Source: Anisakis pegreffii
Lineage: Eukaryota; Nematoda; Chromadorea; Rhabditida; Anisakidae
DNA: 64,000 nucleotides
Reading direction: 5' to 3'
Assembly (NCBI GenBank): GCA_035041965.1
Contig: JAPYMA010002170.1
Coordinates: 30,221-94,220 of the forward strand
This document shows positions 49,302 to 62,600 of this stretch, piece after piece. A program made the position numbers and the translations under genes. A model generated the notes under the pieces. It was not told the origin of the DNA. It ran no database searches and was given only the letters and a program-made list of their open reading frames with translations. Position 1 is the stretch's first letter. Each line of letters opens with the position of its first letter.

Positions 49302-50249
49302 TTTCGCAAGCAGTAGGAGTTCTATTCTCCTGTAATATCGCGCGGTTAAGTGCCTGTCTCCAAGCTTGTATCGAAAAAAAAATCCAAATTCATGTTGTTC
49401 TTATGTTTTTCCGCGAACATGTGTCAGTTCTTCCTTTTCAACAAAACATGCCCTTGCTCTAGCAGCGTTGCTTTGAAAGCACATTGCTTTATGATCGAAC
49501 AATTCGCATATCTCTGTTCGTGTTTTTCAAAAAAACTTTTGCCAGTTCTTCTATTTTGCAATCAGTTTTTAACTATTGAAAAATATGAAGATGTAACGCA
49601 AAAGTGATTAGTCACTCCTTTTCCTATTCAAAAAGGTTCAGTTCGAAGAAGAGAAATTTCATTGGAATTAATGAAAGTTTCGTCTCGTCGACTCGAAACG
49701 AAACAATAGACTCAAAAAGAAAAGTTTTTCCTCTAAGACGGCTGGCAAGCACTATTGTGATTCAATTCGGTAATTCTTCTTCTCCCATGACTGCAAGCTA
49801 AAAATATACCATTTTCAGAAAATTAATAATTTAAGAAAATTTCAAAATATGATGAGGCGTATATTAAAAGCATGAAATGACTTGAAGCATTTCCATTTAG
49901 CCATTTCCATGCATTACCAGATGGTTGGAACTCTGATCTCTTTCTTCAAATTCTCGAAGATGGAAGAACCACTTTCGCTTTTGATTGCAAAACTTAGTGA
50001 CTGATTGAAGTGTTCGTTTAATCCCGAAATGGAATTAGGATGGTCTTGGAGAAGCTTTTCTTCAAAATTTCACGATGTTATGCGAATGACTAATAGCTGC
50101 AGTCAACGAAAATGTAGTGCGGTTGACATGTCAATAATTGCAGCCGCTATTTTTTCCACACATGAATCTAAATCAGTTCATCTTCGAAGCACCAAATCGA
50201 GCACCAAATAAACTGAATCTAAAATTGTAACGAACTGCAAACATTTCAG

Positions 50250-50365
50250 GTTCAGTAAACGATCGGATTGCCCATCATCGCTGCACGAGAACGAGCATTT
50301 CTTGCTTAATTACAACGTGATCTCTTTCATGATTCTTTCAAATAATGCTTATTCGTACTAATAAA
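50250..50365 (+). other. Possible terminal exon with poly(A) signal
   Basis: A good acceptor (CATTTCAG) at 50249 opens a phase-2 frame of about 36 residues (FSKRSDCPSSLHENEHFLL, then a hydrophobic end) that stops at TAA 50359-50361. An AATAAA hexamer overlaps the stop (50360-50365). It could be a true last exon of the lipase gene or of another transcript, but its phase does not match the last lipase exon (phase 0), so at least one more exon would be needed. No family recognised. Confidence 0.3.
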
Positions 50366-52689
50366 GACATCAACTTATTCAATTGTGACTGCTTGTCTCT
50401 CACCCATTTTTGAACTGCAGTCACCGTAAACTTTTCAGATTTTGGAAAGCCTCCTCAACCATCTCAAGTAAATGATCTTAACCGCTCAAAAATCGCTTTA
50501 TTCAGATAATTTCGTTTTATTTAATTCCAAAATGAAATCGCTCGCTCATTACTTTGACTGTTTTCTTTACTATGGTGTTATTGCTGCTTATCTAGTGATC
50601 GGAGAACCAAAAGTGCGCAAATAGTGGCCCACAAACATTGCCTAATACTTTCCACATGAACGAGTATACTCACAATGAGGTGACAGATTGTTCTTCGTGC
50701 AGATCATTTCGAATGTTATGTGTATGGTTAGATGCGCAAGAGGATAAGCAATCAAAAACGTTGGATATGAGTGGAAAAAGAATACGAAATAAAAGGATAT
50801 ATGCGTATGGAACGGATAAATGGATGGATGATATATATCTGACTAATGTCGTTTCTCTTCTGCAATTCAATAAGCAGTGCATAGGACAAACGCACAACAA
50901 CAACGATGTAACTGAAATGTTCGTTCGTGCTTATTAGTTGGAAGCTAAGGCTGCCGCTATTCAACGCGTAGTGAAGCCTGGTCAAAGTCGTTCATAATCT
51001 AATGCTTTTCTATGAGAAGCATATCTCGTCTCTGTCGGTAATTACTCGCGTTTCCTTTATCTTTCTTGCTCGGAGGCAAATGAGCTCACCAAATCGCTCT
51101 CTACCACCAACCAAACAACGGAAACTGCCCCGGTTTAACAGTCAATCACAGTGCGTCCATTCAGCCGAGCTATTTGGAAGCTATTCAGCCAGCGAATTTC
51201 TCAATGATCCATCCCTGCCTCCTCTTACTTTCCCTTTTACATTGAACTGACTCAGTCAATCGGCTCATTTCCGGTTCACTCGATCAGCAACAATATTTTC
51301 AGCTTGGCCAAGCCCTCATTATTACCACTTAATTCGGTTTACTGTCCACGTACTCTTTCCTTATTTATTCTCTGTAATTTTCTAAACTTTTTCAACATCA
51401 TTTCAGGATAATCTATAGATTAGTCGAGTAATTAATGAAAATGCTCATACAATGTAATAATGCTTTTCAGTAGTTTGATAGCCTCTTGAACCTCTTGAAT
51501 CAATCACAGACAATACTCTACTATCATCATTCATTCAGCATATGTTCGAATTTTAAAAAGCAACCTCTTCTAAAAGCTTAAGAGTAACGCTAATGACTTT
51601 TTTCATGAGTGTTGCTCGGAATTGTAAAAACGCATCCTCAAAAACCTTTTTAACTTTAAATTCATTGGCATTTTTTCACGAAAATGATGAGTGTTTCGCG
51701 AGTGTCATTCGTATATTCCAATGGTACTTTGAATTATCACCGTACCCAAATGTATCAGATAAATAACCATCCATTTATGTCACATTCAAATTTTGCTAAG
51801 TGATTTCGTTCTGATTTTATGTTTCTTATGTGAATGAATTCATACTGCTAATGGGTCATTTCCATCTCATTCCGAAGCGTTTTCCGATTTATTGCTGCCT
51901 ACACTGCATTTCCACTTCACTCTCTTGCCTTCCGCTTCAGTTCTGTCTGGTTTTTTCTTATAGAATAGCATTAAGATTCCTCATGTCTGAAGTGATTGCA
52001 ACATATGCTCAGCAGGATGTCAGGAAATGACACGAACGATTAGCTAAAAAAGTATTTAGATATTTGAAAGGTTTATTCGGTGACAGGCAAGCAACTGACC
52101 GTGAGAGCAAAAGTGTATTTATTCGATCAGCTGACGTATAAAGTTTAGCACGTTGTACCTATCCATCCGACTATCAATTCAACTTTGACTGAGGTGAATA
52201 ACAGGTGAACAGCACACAACAAATCTGATAGCGAGTCACCAATGGGATATAGTAAATCAACTGAAACGCGAGCGATAATGTGACAGAGATTAGTTGACTA
52301 AAGGTGTATCATTAAAGTATTAAAGAAGGATCAATTAATATTCATCGAGATCAACTAACCTATATATTTCGCATGACTACTTTGTTTCTGTGATTATTAT
52401 TAACGTTAACACTTTATCTTTGCATAAATTGTCAGTTTATGAGCAATTTGTGTTTATGAGTTTATGAGCAATAGAGTTTAATTATAAATTTTAATTCGAG
52501 AATATTTCGATAACTTTTCTTATTTTATTTTTCAATTTTCCAACAAATCTGGTCGTATCATTTGAATTCCACCCTAAATTCCCTGCACTCATTTGTCAGG
52601 AAGGTATACAAATGGCGTGATCAGCATTTTCTCCGGAGGGAGGGGGCGCAACACAGTCTAGTCCAGAAATAGCTGAATTTTGAGGCAGA

Positions 52690-52850
52690 TTTTTCTCGGT
52701 TTAATTTCCGTACGTCTTCCTCATCCTCGCCTTCTTTTTTCTTCCTTGTTATCTTCAATCATTCTTACTTCTCCCCTCTTGTTTCATTCATTTTCCTTCT
52801 TGTTGTTCCCCTTCTTCCACCGTTCCCACGGAGAACGACTACTTTTCCCA
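52690..52850. repeat. Pyrimidine-rich tract
   Basis: About 160 bases of the + strand are strongly C/T-rich, made of short CTTC and TTCC runs without a fixed period. It gives a spurious Leu/Phe/Ser frame. Such tracts arise in introns and flanks and may form unusual DNA structure; no function is implied. Confidence 0.6.
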
Positions 52851-55800
52851 TTTATTTATTATTAGTTCATCTCAATTCATACAAGTAATGATTCACAGTT
52901 GCAGTTTACAGCTGAGGTTGTAAAAGCTACGAATATCGAAGTGTTTTGAAGTCTTAAACACGAATGCGTTATCAACAAACAGCAATATCGCCCTCGCCAT
53001 CATGAATAACTCAAATTCCATTCGCTGTAACAATAATTCTCACTTGTTATCATCGCTTTTTGGCTCCTCTTCAAACACCAATACCCTATCATAGCAATGT
53101 GAATGCTGGCGATGTGCTTCAATTCATTTGTTGACGTTCACTTTCGCGTCATCTTTCGTCATACTAAAAGCACTTTAAAATTTTTCATCATCGCAAATTG
53201 CAAATTTTGAAGCCAAGCAAATTTCTGCACATTCCTTCATCCTCGTTTTTTGCATTGGGCAACATTTGTTATTCGCTTTGTAACTGATCGCCACAGCAAC
53301 AGATTGATCGATTAACAGCAAACTAGGATGACATAAGTTTGATTCCATTTATTAACACGGCACTGATTTCATTTTCTCGGAATCTGGGAGTAATCAGTAG
53401 CCATCTCGTAGATTTATTCAAAGTGAATTGAGAGATCGACCGTACTTGTAACGTTCAGTATTGTTGTTTTACAGTATTGAAAAGCAAGCTAGAAAGGGCA
53501 TCTTGAATGATGTCAATGAAGAAATGTTTCAAAGAAATTTTTCAGAACAAATGAATAATCGCTGAAAAACAACAGTAACTATAATGGTGATACATCCCAA
53601 TTATTTATGCGATCTAAATAAAAACTTTTATTTTACAAAAACTTTCAATGAGTTTGTAATGAGATGAATTGGTTTGCTTTAAATGATTTATTTGTTTTTA
53701 TGAATTGCTCACCAACGAGGAGTGTTAGTGTGAGCGGTGGATGATGAGCCATAAATAATTTTCTATTGAAGACAAAAATTGCAAACTTTGTCTGAAGATT
53801 CATTCGTTTTGTGCTTTAGTTTTCAACGCAAACAAGCAGGAAAGCAGTTTAAAAAAAGCATAAAAACGCATTTTTCAATTATGAACGAGAACGGAATTTG
53901 TTCGAAACGTGAGGAACAATGAAGCGATTTCGAAGCAGTCAGATCGCAAACAATTTAAGAACAATGAGCGCAATAACTTTCTCAAAAGAACTGTAAATTC
54001 AGAGAATTTGAATTATGAAAAAGAATCATCCATTGACATTTAGTTTAACTGATTGTTGTATTTACAGAAAGTCTTAGGATTCAAATTCGTTGTATATATA
54101 CATATTATTTTTATATATGAGTAGCATTCTGTTCTACGTATTCGATACTGCTAATATTATAATATTTCTTGGTACTTATTATTACTTTCATCTCAAGCAT
54201 CACATTAATGCTGCATATCCATGGGTCGCACCTGCTGGAAGTAACTTTACAGTGATATTCACGTATATAAGAAGCATTAGAGCGAGGAAATAGACGGAAT
54301 ATCACTGATTCATGATCAGTAAGGAGTGGTAGAATCGATCATCTGATCTTTTGATGTCTACCTATGATCCTTCTCGGTATTCGTTTCGAAGGAAAGTGTT
54401 CTCGATAGGTTCGAATGTTGCAAACATTAATTATTTGTTTATAACACCCCATCAATTATCTGCTGTGATCACATTATTTCAGATTGTATAAAAAAAGACA
54501 GATGATCACTCTTAAATTGCATTTCTAAAAACGTATAGCTGCAAATCGTACAGTTTTTTAAAGAACATCCTAAGAGATACTTCACCTCAGTATCTTTTAT
54601 AAATGTATTAAAGATGCTCCACTTCAATCTTCCACTCAAATCATTATTGCGTTTCGCTAGCAATGAAAAATTCTGCAACAAGGTGATAAAATTACAAATT
54701 AACTGCGCAACTTTTGAATGCATTTGGTAAATAGATAGCAGTCTTATGCATTACTGGTCGAACAGTTAATGAACATCATTAATGAAGTTTTTGATTAATT
54801 ACCGACTTTAACTGCGCGATTGACTTCACTTTCGATCGTGGCTGATAAATGTTGGTTGTTGCGTTTATGAATTGTTGAACCCTGAATTGTTAAATTGCTG
54901 AATGACGTTTGCGAATTGTTGAATAACGATAATTTGTAAACCTTACTCGTTTATATTCACATAAATTTTTTCGGCGAATGACTTAATCAAAAGCTTTAGA
55001 ACAACATAACGTATGCCGATCCGATTCGAGCAGATCGGCATCATTAAAACTGATGATAAAAGTTTCAGTATGACGAAAAGTTTATCTTCTCATTGAACGA
55101 TTAATTGTTTTCAATTGAACGACGAACGATTTGATGCAATATTATCAACAACTTTCTTCTCAATTGTGATTATTTCCTGTATTAGTCATTTGTTGGTGAA
55201 CACTCACGGAACACGTATCGTCGTTGACTGCAAGATCTGTGCAGAATTTTTGGTAAATGTTTTATATTTTATTGAATTTTTTCCGAAATTGTTCGCGCTC
55301 TGCTACAACGGAGCATATCACAGATTGTTCAAAGTTTTTATTGTTTTGTATTGATTTTAGATTTTTAGCCGATTAATTTTTTTGAATGTTCAGTGGATGT
55401 ATATCTCTGAGAATGTCATGATAGTCATGTGAATGCTGGCTGACAACAGTACACAACGAGCTATATATGTTTCCTATTTTGGAGCAAGTATGTGTCAAAT
55501 TTCGTATTCAGCGAGCATTTTTCATGTAAAATGCTTTTCAAGTTTTCCAAATGGAACACCAAATGGAGGCGTTGGAGCGGAACGATTGCTTAAGATTTCA
55601 GTTTTCTTTCTTTTTTTTTTCGAGACAGACATATGTTCTCTCAGTTCATCTGATGGAAGAAACTTGCATTACGCGTGAATACGTTCTGTTCAAACATTCT
55701 TTTCGCTTTTTAAATGTCAATTCTACTGATTAGGCTGATGAAATGTGTTGCACTTTTTATTCAAAACTAAAGTTTATCCACATTTGCTGTCTTCGCTTAT

Positions 55801-58046
55801 CAGTGCTGAAGTTTTTCTGTTTTTCTCGGTTGAATGTTGATTTTTGTGCAGTTGACGGCAGTATTTCGTTTGCAAATTGAATAACACACAGTCCACCTAC
55901 GGAAACAATCGATCGTTTATTTTATCATTTTTGAGACAATTCCCGAAAAAAATCCAACCATATGATTTATTTAGCGATCTCTCGAATAGTCACTCGCAGT
56001 GAAAACCTATGTGAAATCATTTAATTTGAAGTGAAAATAGGCACGGCATCTAGTATCGTCTCTCAAATTTGAATGCTTTTGAATGTGGTAAGGTCTGCGA
56101 AAATTCCGGATTCATAAGAAAATGAATCACTTCGCTCGCTTCTTATCGTGGTCAGTGACATTTGCTAGAATCAATGTTGACAAAACAGTTGCATTAATAG
56201 AATGAAAATTGAACAATTGAAGTGCATTCTCCAAATGAACAATTAGTCGTCCCATTAAGTGAAACAAACACAAAACTTTTGGCAGTAATATTTTTAGTGT
56301 AGAATTCACATGTGATCGAAAACATGTGCTCCTGTACGATAATAATGACATTTTCTTCTTAGCACTCTTCCGAATAGGTCATGTCGCCGACTAGCACAAA
56401 AACCGGAAGAAATATGAGCCGTTGAGTTGACGTAGAAGAAGGTAAGTGTGGATGGACAGTCACGGTGGACTATTGATGTATTTGCCTGCACAGAATGCTC
56501 AGGGTAAAGAGATCATGGAGGGTGTACGTTCAATCAGTTCGGCACGCTCTAGTATCTCGATCAAATTTCAAAACAAATGTGAAAAGCAGCGAGGAGTCAT
56601 TTTCGATAAATTCATAGTGTTCCTAAATTCTAAGCAAAAGATTGCTCAAAATCAAAGATTTTACTGACATTTTTTTTGTCTCATGTTGATAGCAGTTTTT
56701 CTGCGCATACCTTCAACTTCTCCGCACATATCATCATCTAATTATAAGAGTAACCATCAAAGCGAATAGTGCAATGTTCTAAGAATTCCCTAACGTTTTC
56801 GAATATTCAGTGAAATTGAACAGAGCTTATCCTTGTTGAGGAAATTTTTTTGAAATTACACTTTGCTTGTCGCTTTACGAAGAAACAGTCGAAATCTCAA
56901 CATACACACATCAAATTGAGTGGAATTGAGAAAAATTTTATTGAACAAATCAAACGAAACAAAAAATTTGGAGCTTGATTGAACGTTGCGTGCAATCGTT
57001 CAGTCATATCTGTTTATTTTCAGTTGATGAACTTAAATTTCAGCTGGATATTTACATGAACTTGAACGAGTAAATATTTACTGTCTGAAGAAAAAATTTC
57101 AACAGGGCACTTTTTTTGCCAAAAATTGCCTCTGATGATTGACTGGCACTGCGTTTTTCTAGAGATTATTGAAGTTGTCAAATAGAATAATGCTGAATCC
57201 GGTCGTCACCAACCAATTTATTATTAGTTGCGAATATCGAAACGAAAGCATAAGCTGAACCCGATGAAATTGCAGTGCGACTATAACCTTGTTGATTATG
57301 AACCAATTCAGCAATTTGTTTGGATTACAGTATGTGCCCAATGGAAATGAGCTATGATTTTATGATTAAAGCTAAACTATCGAATAATTTCCTAAATTGT
57401 TTGCATAAGTCAGTGTTTCTCTATGGCACATTGTGCCTAATAGTTTCGGGTGAACACAAACTGATCATGAAAAGCTTGTTACATGCATCATGCATTGGTA
57501 ATGAGAATAAGTGCTCGTCGCCCTTTATTCAGCTCAATCCATTATGCTGTCTAAAACAAATTATCGATGTATGAATTCACCGAATACGACCAATTACCCC
57601 AATATATTTAACGGTATATGTATATAAATAAATGTTACCTATTGCCGCAGTATATTGCTCTAATGCTAACTGGAAACCCTATGGACCGGAATTCAATGTT
57701 TACTTCAATCGATGTTCAGTAACTGACATTGAAGTTTGAAATTTTCATGCTGTAACAATTGTCTTTTCTTTCCGAACATTTCATGCCATAAGCACACCCA
57801 TATCAGTGATGTTTGTTTGTTATTCGAATCTTTCGTAATGTTCACTGGGTGACAAGAAGGAATATAATTAAGGCAGATTTTTTGATTAAGAAGACTTGTT
57901 TTGATGCTGATTAATTAGAGCATTTCTATTGGAATTATAATAACACTGTTATTGAATGATATTATTCGGTATGAAATAATGATTGATTTGTTAACAAATA
58001 CCACGATATTGTTTTATTAAAGTTCTGCACATTATATGAACGGTAC

Positions 58047-58456
58047 CCGGTCAATCTGCCTAAAGACGTTTTGCCTAACGACACATTGCCAAACGAACAG
58101 TTTGCCTAAGGGACAGTTTACCTAATGGACAATTTGCCTAACGGACAATTTGCCTAACGGACAGTTTGCCTAACGGACAATTTGCCTAACGGACAATTTG
58201 CCTAAGAGACAATTTGCCAAACGGACAATTTGCCTAACGGACAGTTTGCCTAACGGACAATTTGCCTAACGGACAATTTGCCTAACGGACAATTTGCCTA
58301 ACGGATAATTTGCCTAGCGGACAATTTGCCTAACGGACAGTTTGCCTAATTTACGGTTTTTAATGGATATTTCGCCTAATAGGCAAACTGTCCGTTAGGC
58401 AATATGTCTTCAGGCAAACTGTCGTTAGACAAAATGTCTTTAGGCAGATTGACCGG
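58047..58456. mobile_element. Foldback-type non-autonomous element with 16-bp tandem repeats
   Basis: The ends are inverted repeats: CCGGTCAATCTGCCTAAAGAC starts at 58047, and its exact reverse complement ends at 58456; the match extends to about 40 of 44 bases. Inside the left end lie about 17 tandem copies of TTTGCCTAACGGACAA (about 58069-58349), most identical or differing at one or two bases. The right end carries inverted copies of the same unit, so the whole can fold back. No coding capacity. No clear target-site duplication is visible at the flanks. A non-autonomous DNA transposon of foldback type, or a satellite-like derivative of one, fits best. Confidence 0.75.
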
Positions 58457-58778
58457 TCACGACATCAACACATTGTATAAGAATTTCACGACATTTCAGA
58501 CAATATGTCAGATGAACAATGAAATGATTTATGTGTTAATATGAAATGCTTTCTATCATTCCAATTGAATTCCCGTTTCCATCTTCGTTACATTATCATA
58601 ATTTCCAGCTTAGACTTATCTCATTCATCCTCTTTATATATGTCCTTATAGCTCTGGATTTGTCGCATCTGAGAATTATTCCGTTCCAGAAGAATTCTCG
58701 ATGAAAATGCAGTTCGCACCAATTTAATACCTCTTTCTAGGGCAATACAAGAAACAAATAAAACAACACGCAAAGAAA

Positions 58779-58889
58779 ATGGCGAATGGAGATGGAATAC
58801 TCGTGTTACCGGACGAGTATGGCACAGAGAGGCTGTCTGCGGTGAATAGCAGTGCTCAGATGAGTCGTTCGAGTTCGAATCGTTTTCAA
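58779..58889 (+). CDS. Candidate first coding exon, unknown gene (5' part only)
   Basis: An ATG in a good context (AAAATGG) opens a 37-codon frame, MANGDGILVLPDEYGTERL then a Ser-rich stretch to SSSNRFQ, ending at a GTAAAC donor at 58890. The composition is balanced and polar, unlike the Phe/Leu-rich chance frames nearby. Its phase at the end is 0. No downstream exon is recognisable before the window ends. Family unknown. Confidence 0.4.
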
Positions 58890-61048
58890 GTAAACCATTT
58901 TGAATCTTGTTCATGTTCAGCCAGCTTCCGGGTTTTAAATGATTGCACTCAAGTGGCATATTCCCTGGGTGCACTCGAGCGATCTCTATAATGATTCATT
59001 ATTTCTCGTGCATTGATTTACTGGTTCCGTTCGGATGAGTTATTATCGTGAAAATGACACTCACTTTATATAAGCAACAGCAAAGTCAGATTCATTTCTC
59101 TTCTATGAATAATATGATTACATACAGCAGTAGGTACTTACAATTATAAATTGATAAACTATTTAGATTAATTGGTGAGAACGAATATATATTTGAATAA
59201 GATCACGTTTATATTGTAATCATGAAGCTGGAAAAATGTTTCATTTCCCATTAAATGGAATATATAGTCATGGAAATTGAGAAGGAGAACGTGGATTAAA
59301 GAGGCAACCTGATACGTCGGATATTCTCAAATGATGGGAAAAGAATGTCATAACTGCAGTGGCCAAAATAATTTAATACCAAGACGTAGTGCGTTGAATA
59401 TTTGAGAGAATTGAAATGTAAATATTCAAATATTTATCAGCTCTTTTTGACTTTGTGTAATTGAGCGCTTTTAAGTGGTCTCAATGTATTGATCAAATGT
59501 ATCAGTCGCTTCACTTGTAGGAAATAACTGAGTGTGACGATTTTTCAGAAGTTTTTGATTAGATAAGCGGGTGGTTTAATTGTTAGTAAGAGAAGAAGAA
59601 CATTTCATATTGTCAATCGTTGCCGAGTGACATTTGGTAACGCTAGTATCACAACAGCATAGATCATTCATAAAATGTGGTTGAAATTTTTTTTTGGAAT
59701 CGAATCACATCGCTGAGATTGCTTCATTAGTTTGTGATTCATCCATGAAACGACGTCACTCTCAATGCTGTAAATTAGCCAGAAATAATGTGATTGTCAC
59801 AAACAATTTAATTCTTAACTACAGCTTCAATTCGACGAATTCATCTGTGTTGTGTGTTCGTTCTGGAGCATTAATTCCAGCTCATTCTCCAGGCGAATAT
59901 TCTCAATCCTAAAAAGTAAATTGTCGAAAAAAAAGATTCTTTTTGGCCACTTAAAGCATGTTGAAATTGTGTTGGCATAGCAATGCGCCAGATACAGATC
60001 GAAGTTGATCATTCAAGCGAACTTCTGCTCAGAATTACGCAAAGGGTGGCCATTCTGCGATTCATGCGTTTCCTACGGATAACTCTCTAGTGCATTTCGG
60101 TTTCAGTGCGGTTGATTTTCTCCGCGCACATTCTCTCGCTTTCTCATTTCTTTTCGTCGTTTTTTTTTTGGTTTATTTGGAGGATATGCTCAGTTTTTCA
60201 TTCGTATTTTGTGAATCTCTTCTTTTGCGTCAGCAGTTTTTTTTTCTCCTTCGCAAGCATTTTGTGCTTCATCTGATCTGTAAATGCTGAAAAGGGCATG
60301 AATGTAGACAGACAGTCAGTAGGAGTAGTAATTGGTAGAATGCGCTTAGTAGCGGCAGGCAGTAGCCTTAGTGCTTTGCGAATGAATGCCTTCAATTCGG
60401 TTCTATCGTGCAGCGGTCGTGGATGACTACTTAGAATGGCGATGATCTATCTAATGCACAAGCTTTCGTTCAGTTGAAAATCTTCAAAATTCGTTTGTGT
60501 CAATTTTAAATGATTGCTTGCGTTATCAAATTCCTGTGCGATCGCATAATTAAACTGCATTTTCTCTGCAGGTGTTCTTTATGCGCAGTAAATCTTTATT
60601 CATCTGTCTGTCGTTCAATACTTTATTCATGTGTCTGTGCAGTGTTCAGTTGGATTTTATGTGCGTTTTCTTTACAATAAGATTTTGCGAAAATTTTTGT
60701 GTAGGTTCAATTGAGGTAATATTTTATGCGAACATCTGCATGATTCCCTTTGTGGTTCTTAGAAGTACGCTAAAAATTTATGCGCAACTCGAGATTTTTT
60801 CTCGTTTTTCAGTGAAGATCATCGTGCTATGTTTTCAGTTGTGTTAATTTCCACTTTTGTCATCTGTTGAAGAATTTTCAGAAATCTCTTGAAAAATCGG
60901 GCTGAGAACAATTGAACTCTAGTTTCTCTCCGTTTTCTGCCGATTCATGTTCAAAGGCAGTAGAAAAGTACATCGCTGTAGCTACAATTCGCCTCATACG
61001 TTTTTGCTGGTCATAATTATCGTCTATTAGTCAGAATAGTTACCCATT

Positions 61049-61108
61049 ATGGATCTCTTCCATGACTCTGCTATCCCACAACAGAGCGATTCGGAGTATA
61101 TCGATCAA
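61049..61108 (+). CDS. Candidate alternative first coding exon, unknown gene
   Basis: ATG at 61049 opens 20 codons, MDLFHDSAIPQQSDSEYIDQ, ending in phase 0 just before GTGTGA. The peptide is acidic and polar. Same strand and same end phase as the 58779 candidate, so the two could be alternative starts of one gene whose body lies beyond 64000. The donor is weak and the exon is short. Confidence 0.25.
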
Positions 61109-62579
61109 GTGTGATTCTTTTTTGTGAATACATTAGGTCATCATTACCTGTCGAGATTGACAATTCATCACTTTGATATGCTCGCAAAAGAAACGCTGAC
61201 AAGTGCGGAAACGTTCTCATGTCACCTTCATTGATCCGTTCACTACTTCAAGGAGCAGTATTTCAAGCGATCCCTTAATACAGAAGCAAATGTAGGTTTT
61301 TGAGGCAAGAAACGGGATTCGGATGGAACTTATAATGTAAATTGTTAAAGCGGTTTTCGATCATCTCGTGCACCTTCATGTTGCTATGCGATGAAGATTT
61401 ATTTCATTATTTTTATGATGATATTCACGTGTATGTATGTGCACATGCATTAACTGATATGCACGCAATGTGTGTGATAAGGAGGTTATGTTATATAAGA
61501 GGCATAAGTAAACCTTATTGCATTCATTTGCTGCGAATGCTCAATAGAGTCATGAGTCTTGATTATTTCGTTCGTTCTACTTTCAGCTAGTTCATTTGAC
61601 TTTGTTGGCTTTGTTGTTCACTCGACAATAATTCATTTGCTTGTGAATATCATTTTCGCGTTTTCGATTCATAGATTGAATTTGTACTGAACGTCTCATG
61701 TTCAGTAATTTTACTAGATTACGCGTGGAAAGTCGTGAAGCGAATATGATTAGCCTCATTATCGCTCTCTTGAAGTTATGAACTCAACAGAATGCATTTG
61801 TTACGTTTTAAAAACACTTGGATCTTTTGTGTTGATTCGCTGAAGATGCATAGAAATTTCAATTGGTTCTTTTTAAAAATTGATTGCTGTAACGTATCCA
61901 GGGGAGGGGGTCATGGTTAGTGGTTTCAGCTTCTCGAGTAATTCATAAAATTTTTGCAAGCTTAAGGGTGTATGTAGATTATACTTCATATGAATGTAGT
62001 CGTTCAACGATGCTGCTTTACAGAACGCATTGAAGAAGGGCAAAACAGCGCTCGAGGAGGAAGTATACGAATGAATGTGAATATCTTCCGAAAGAATTTG
62101 CTCATTTAAGTTTTCGTATTGTTCAAAATGCGTTCATAAGCTCACATCATTTGTTTTCTGGCAGTGAATGGTCTATTCGTTCGCAAATGCTGTCAGCGCT
62201 ATCGAAATATTGATTCAAGGATGATTTATCGATTCAAGTATGATTCAAGTACCATGTGTAACTTGCATATTCTCGTCATAAAGCGCAAACTTTTTCGAGT
62301 ATGGAAAGCGCTCCAAAGGACACTATCATTCTTCTGAAACGAAACTTCGTATCCTCTCCTCCAACCGTCCTAGTTTCGTTGATATCCATATGCAAGTCAA
62401 GAGGCATTCGTCAATGACGTGATCCATTATGGTTTGTAGTGTTAACAACTATGATCTCAAGATTCCAGCAACTTTTCTCATCTTTTTTTTGTTCTGTACG
62501 GTTTCATCAATCATATCGTAATCGTTATGAAAAAGCGTCATATTTCTGACAAACGCAATTATGTCATTACCGAATGCAT

Positions 62580-62600
62580 CAGCAGCAGCAGCAGCAGCAG
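62580..62600 (+). repeat. (CAG)7 microsatellite
   Basis: Seven perfect CAG triplets. No open frame supported around it. Confidence 0.9.

Larger units (their letters stand above)
49302..58046. other. Long stretch without a convincing gene
   Basis: Nearly 9 kb of AT-rich sequence. The open frames are short, unrecognisable and mostly of low-complexity Phe/Leu/Ile composition, typical of AT-rich non-coding DNA. A possible terminal exon (50250-50361) and a pyrimidine-rich tract (52690-52850) are listed separately. A 57-codon frame at about 51080-51250 (ATG, then polar and Pro-rich residues) lacks splice support. A small hairpin (arms ATGCCGATC/GATCGGCAT, loop 11) lies at about 55012-55041. It may be intron or intergenic DNA. 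Confidence 0.5.

Noticed and set aside
50938..51000. Short frame LEAKAAAIQRVVKPGQSRS after a TTATTAG acceptor, as a terminal exon
   Set aside because: Composition looks protein-like, but it is only 19 codons with no upstream partner exon and no nearby poly(A) signal.
52680..52865. 61-codon Leu/Phe/Ser frame as a membrane protein
   Set aside because: It is a translation of a pyrimidine-rich tract with no start context or splice support.
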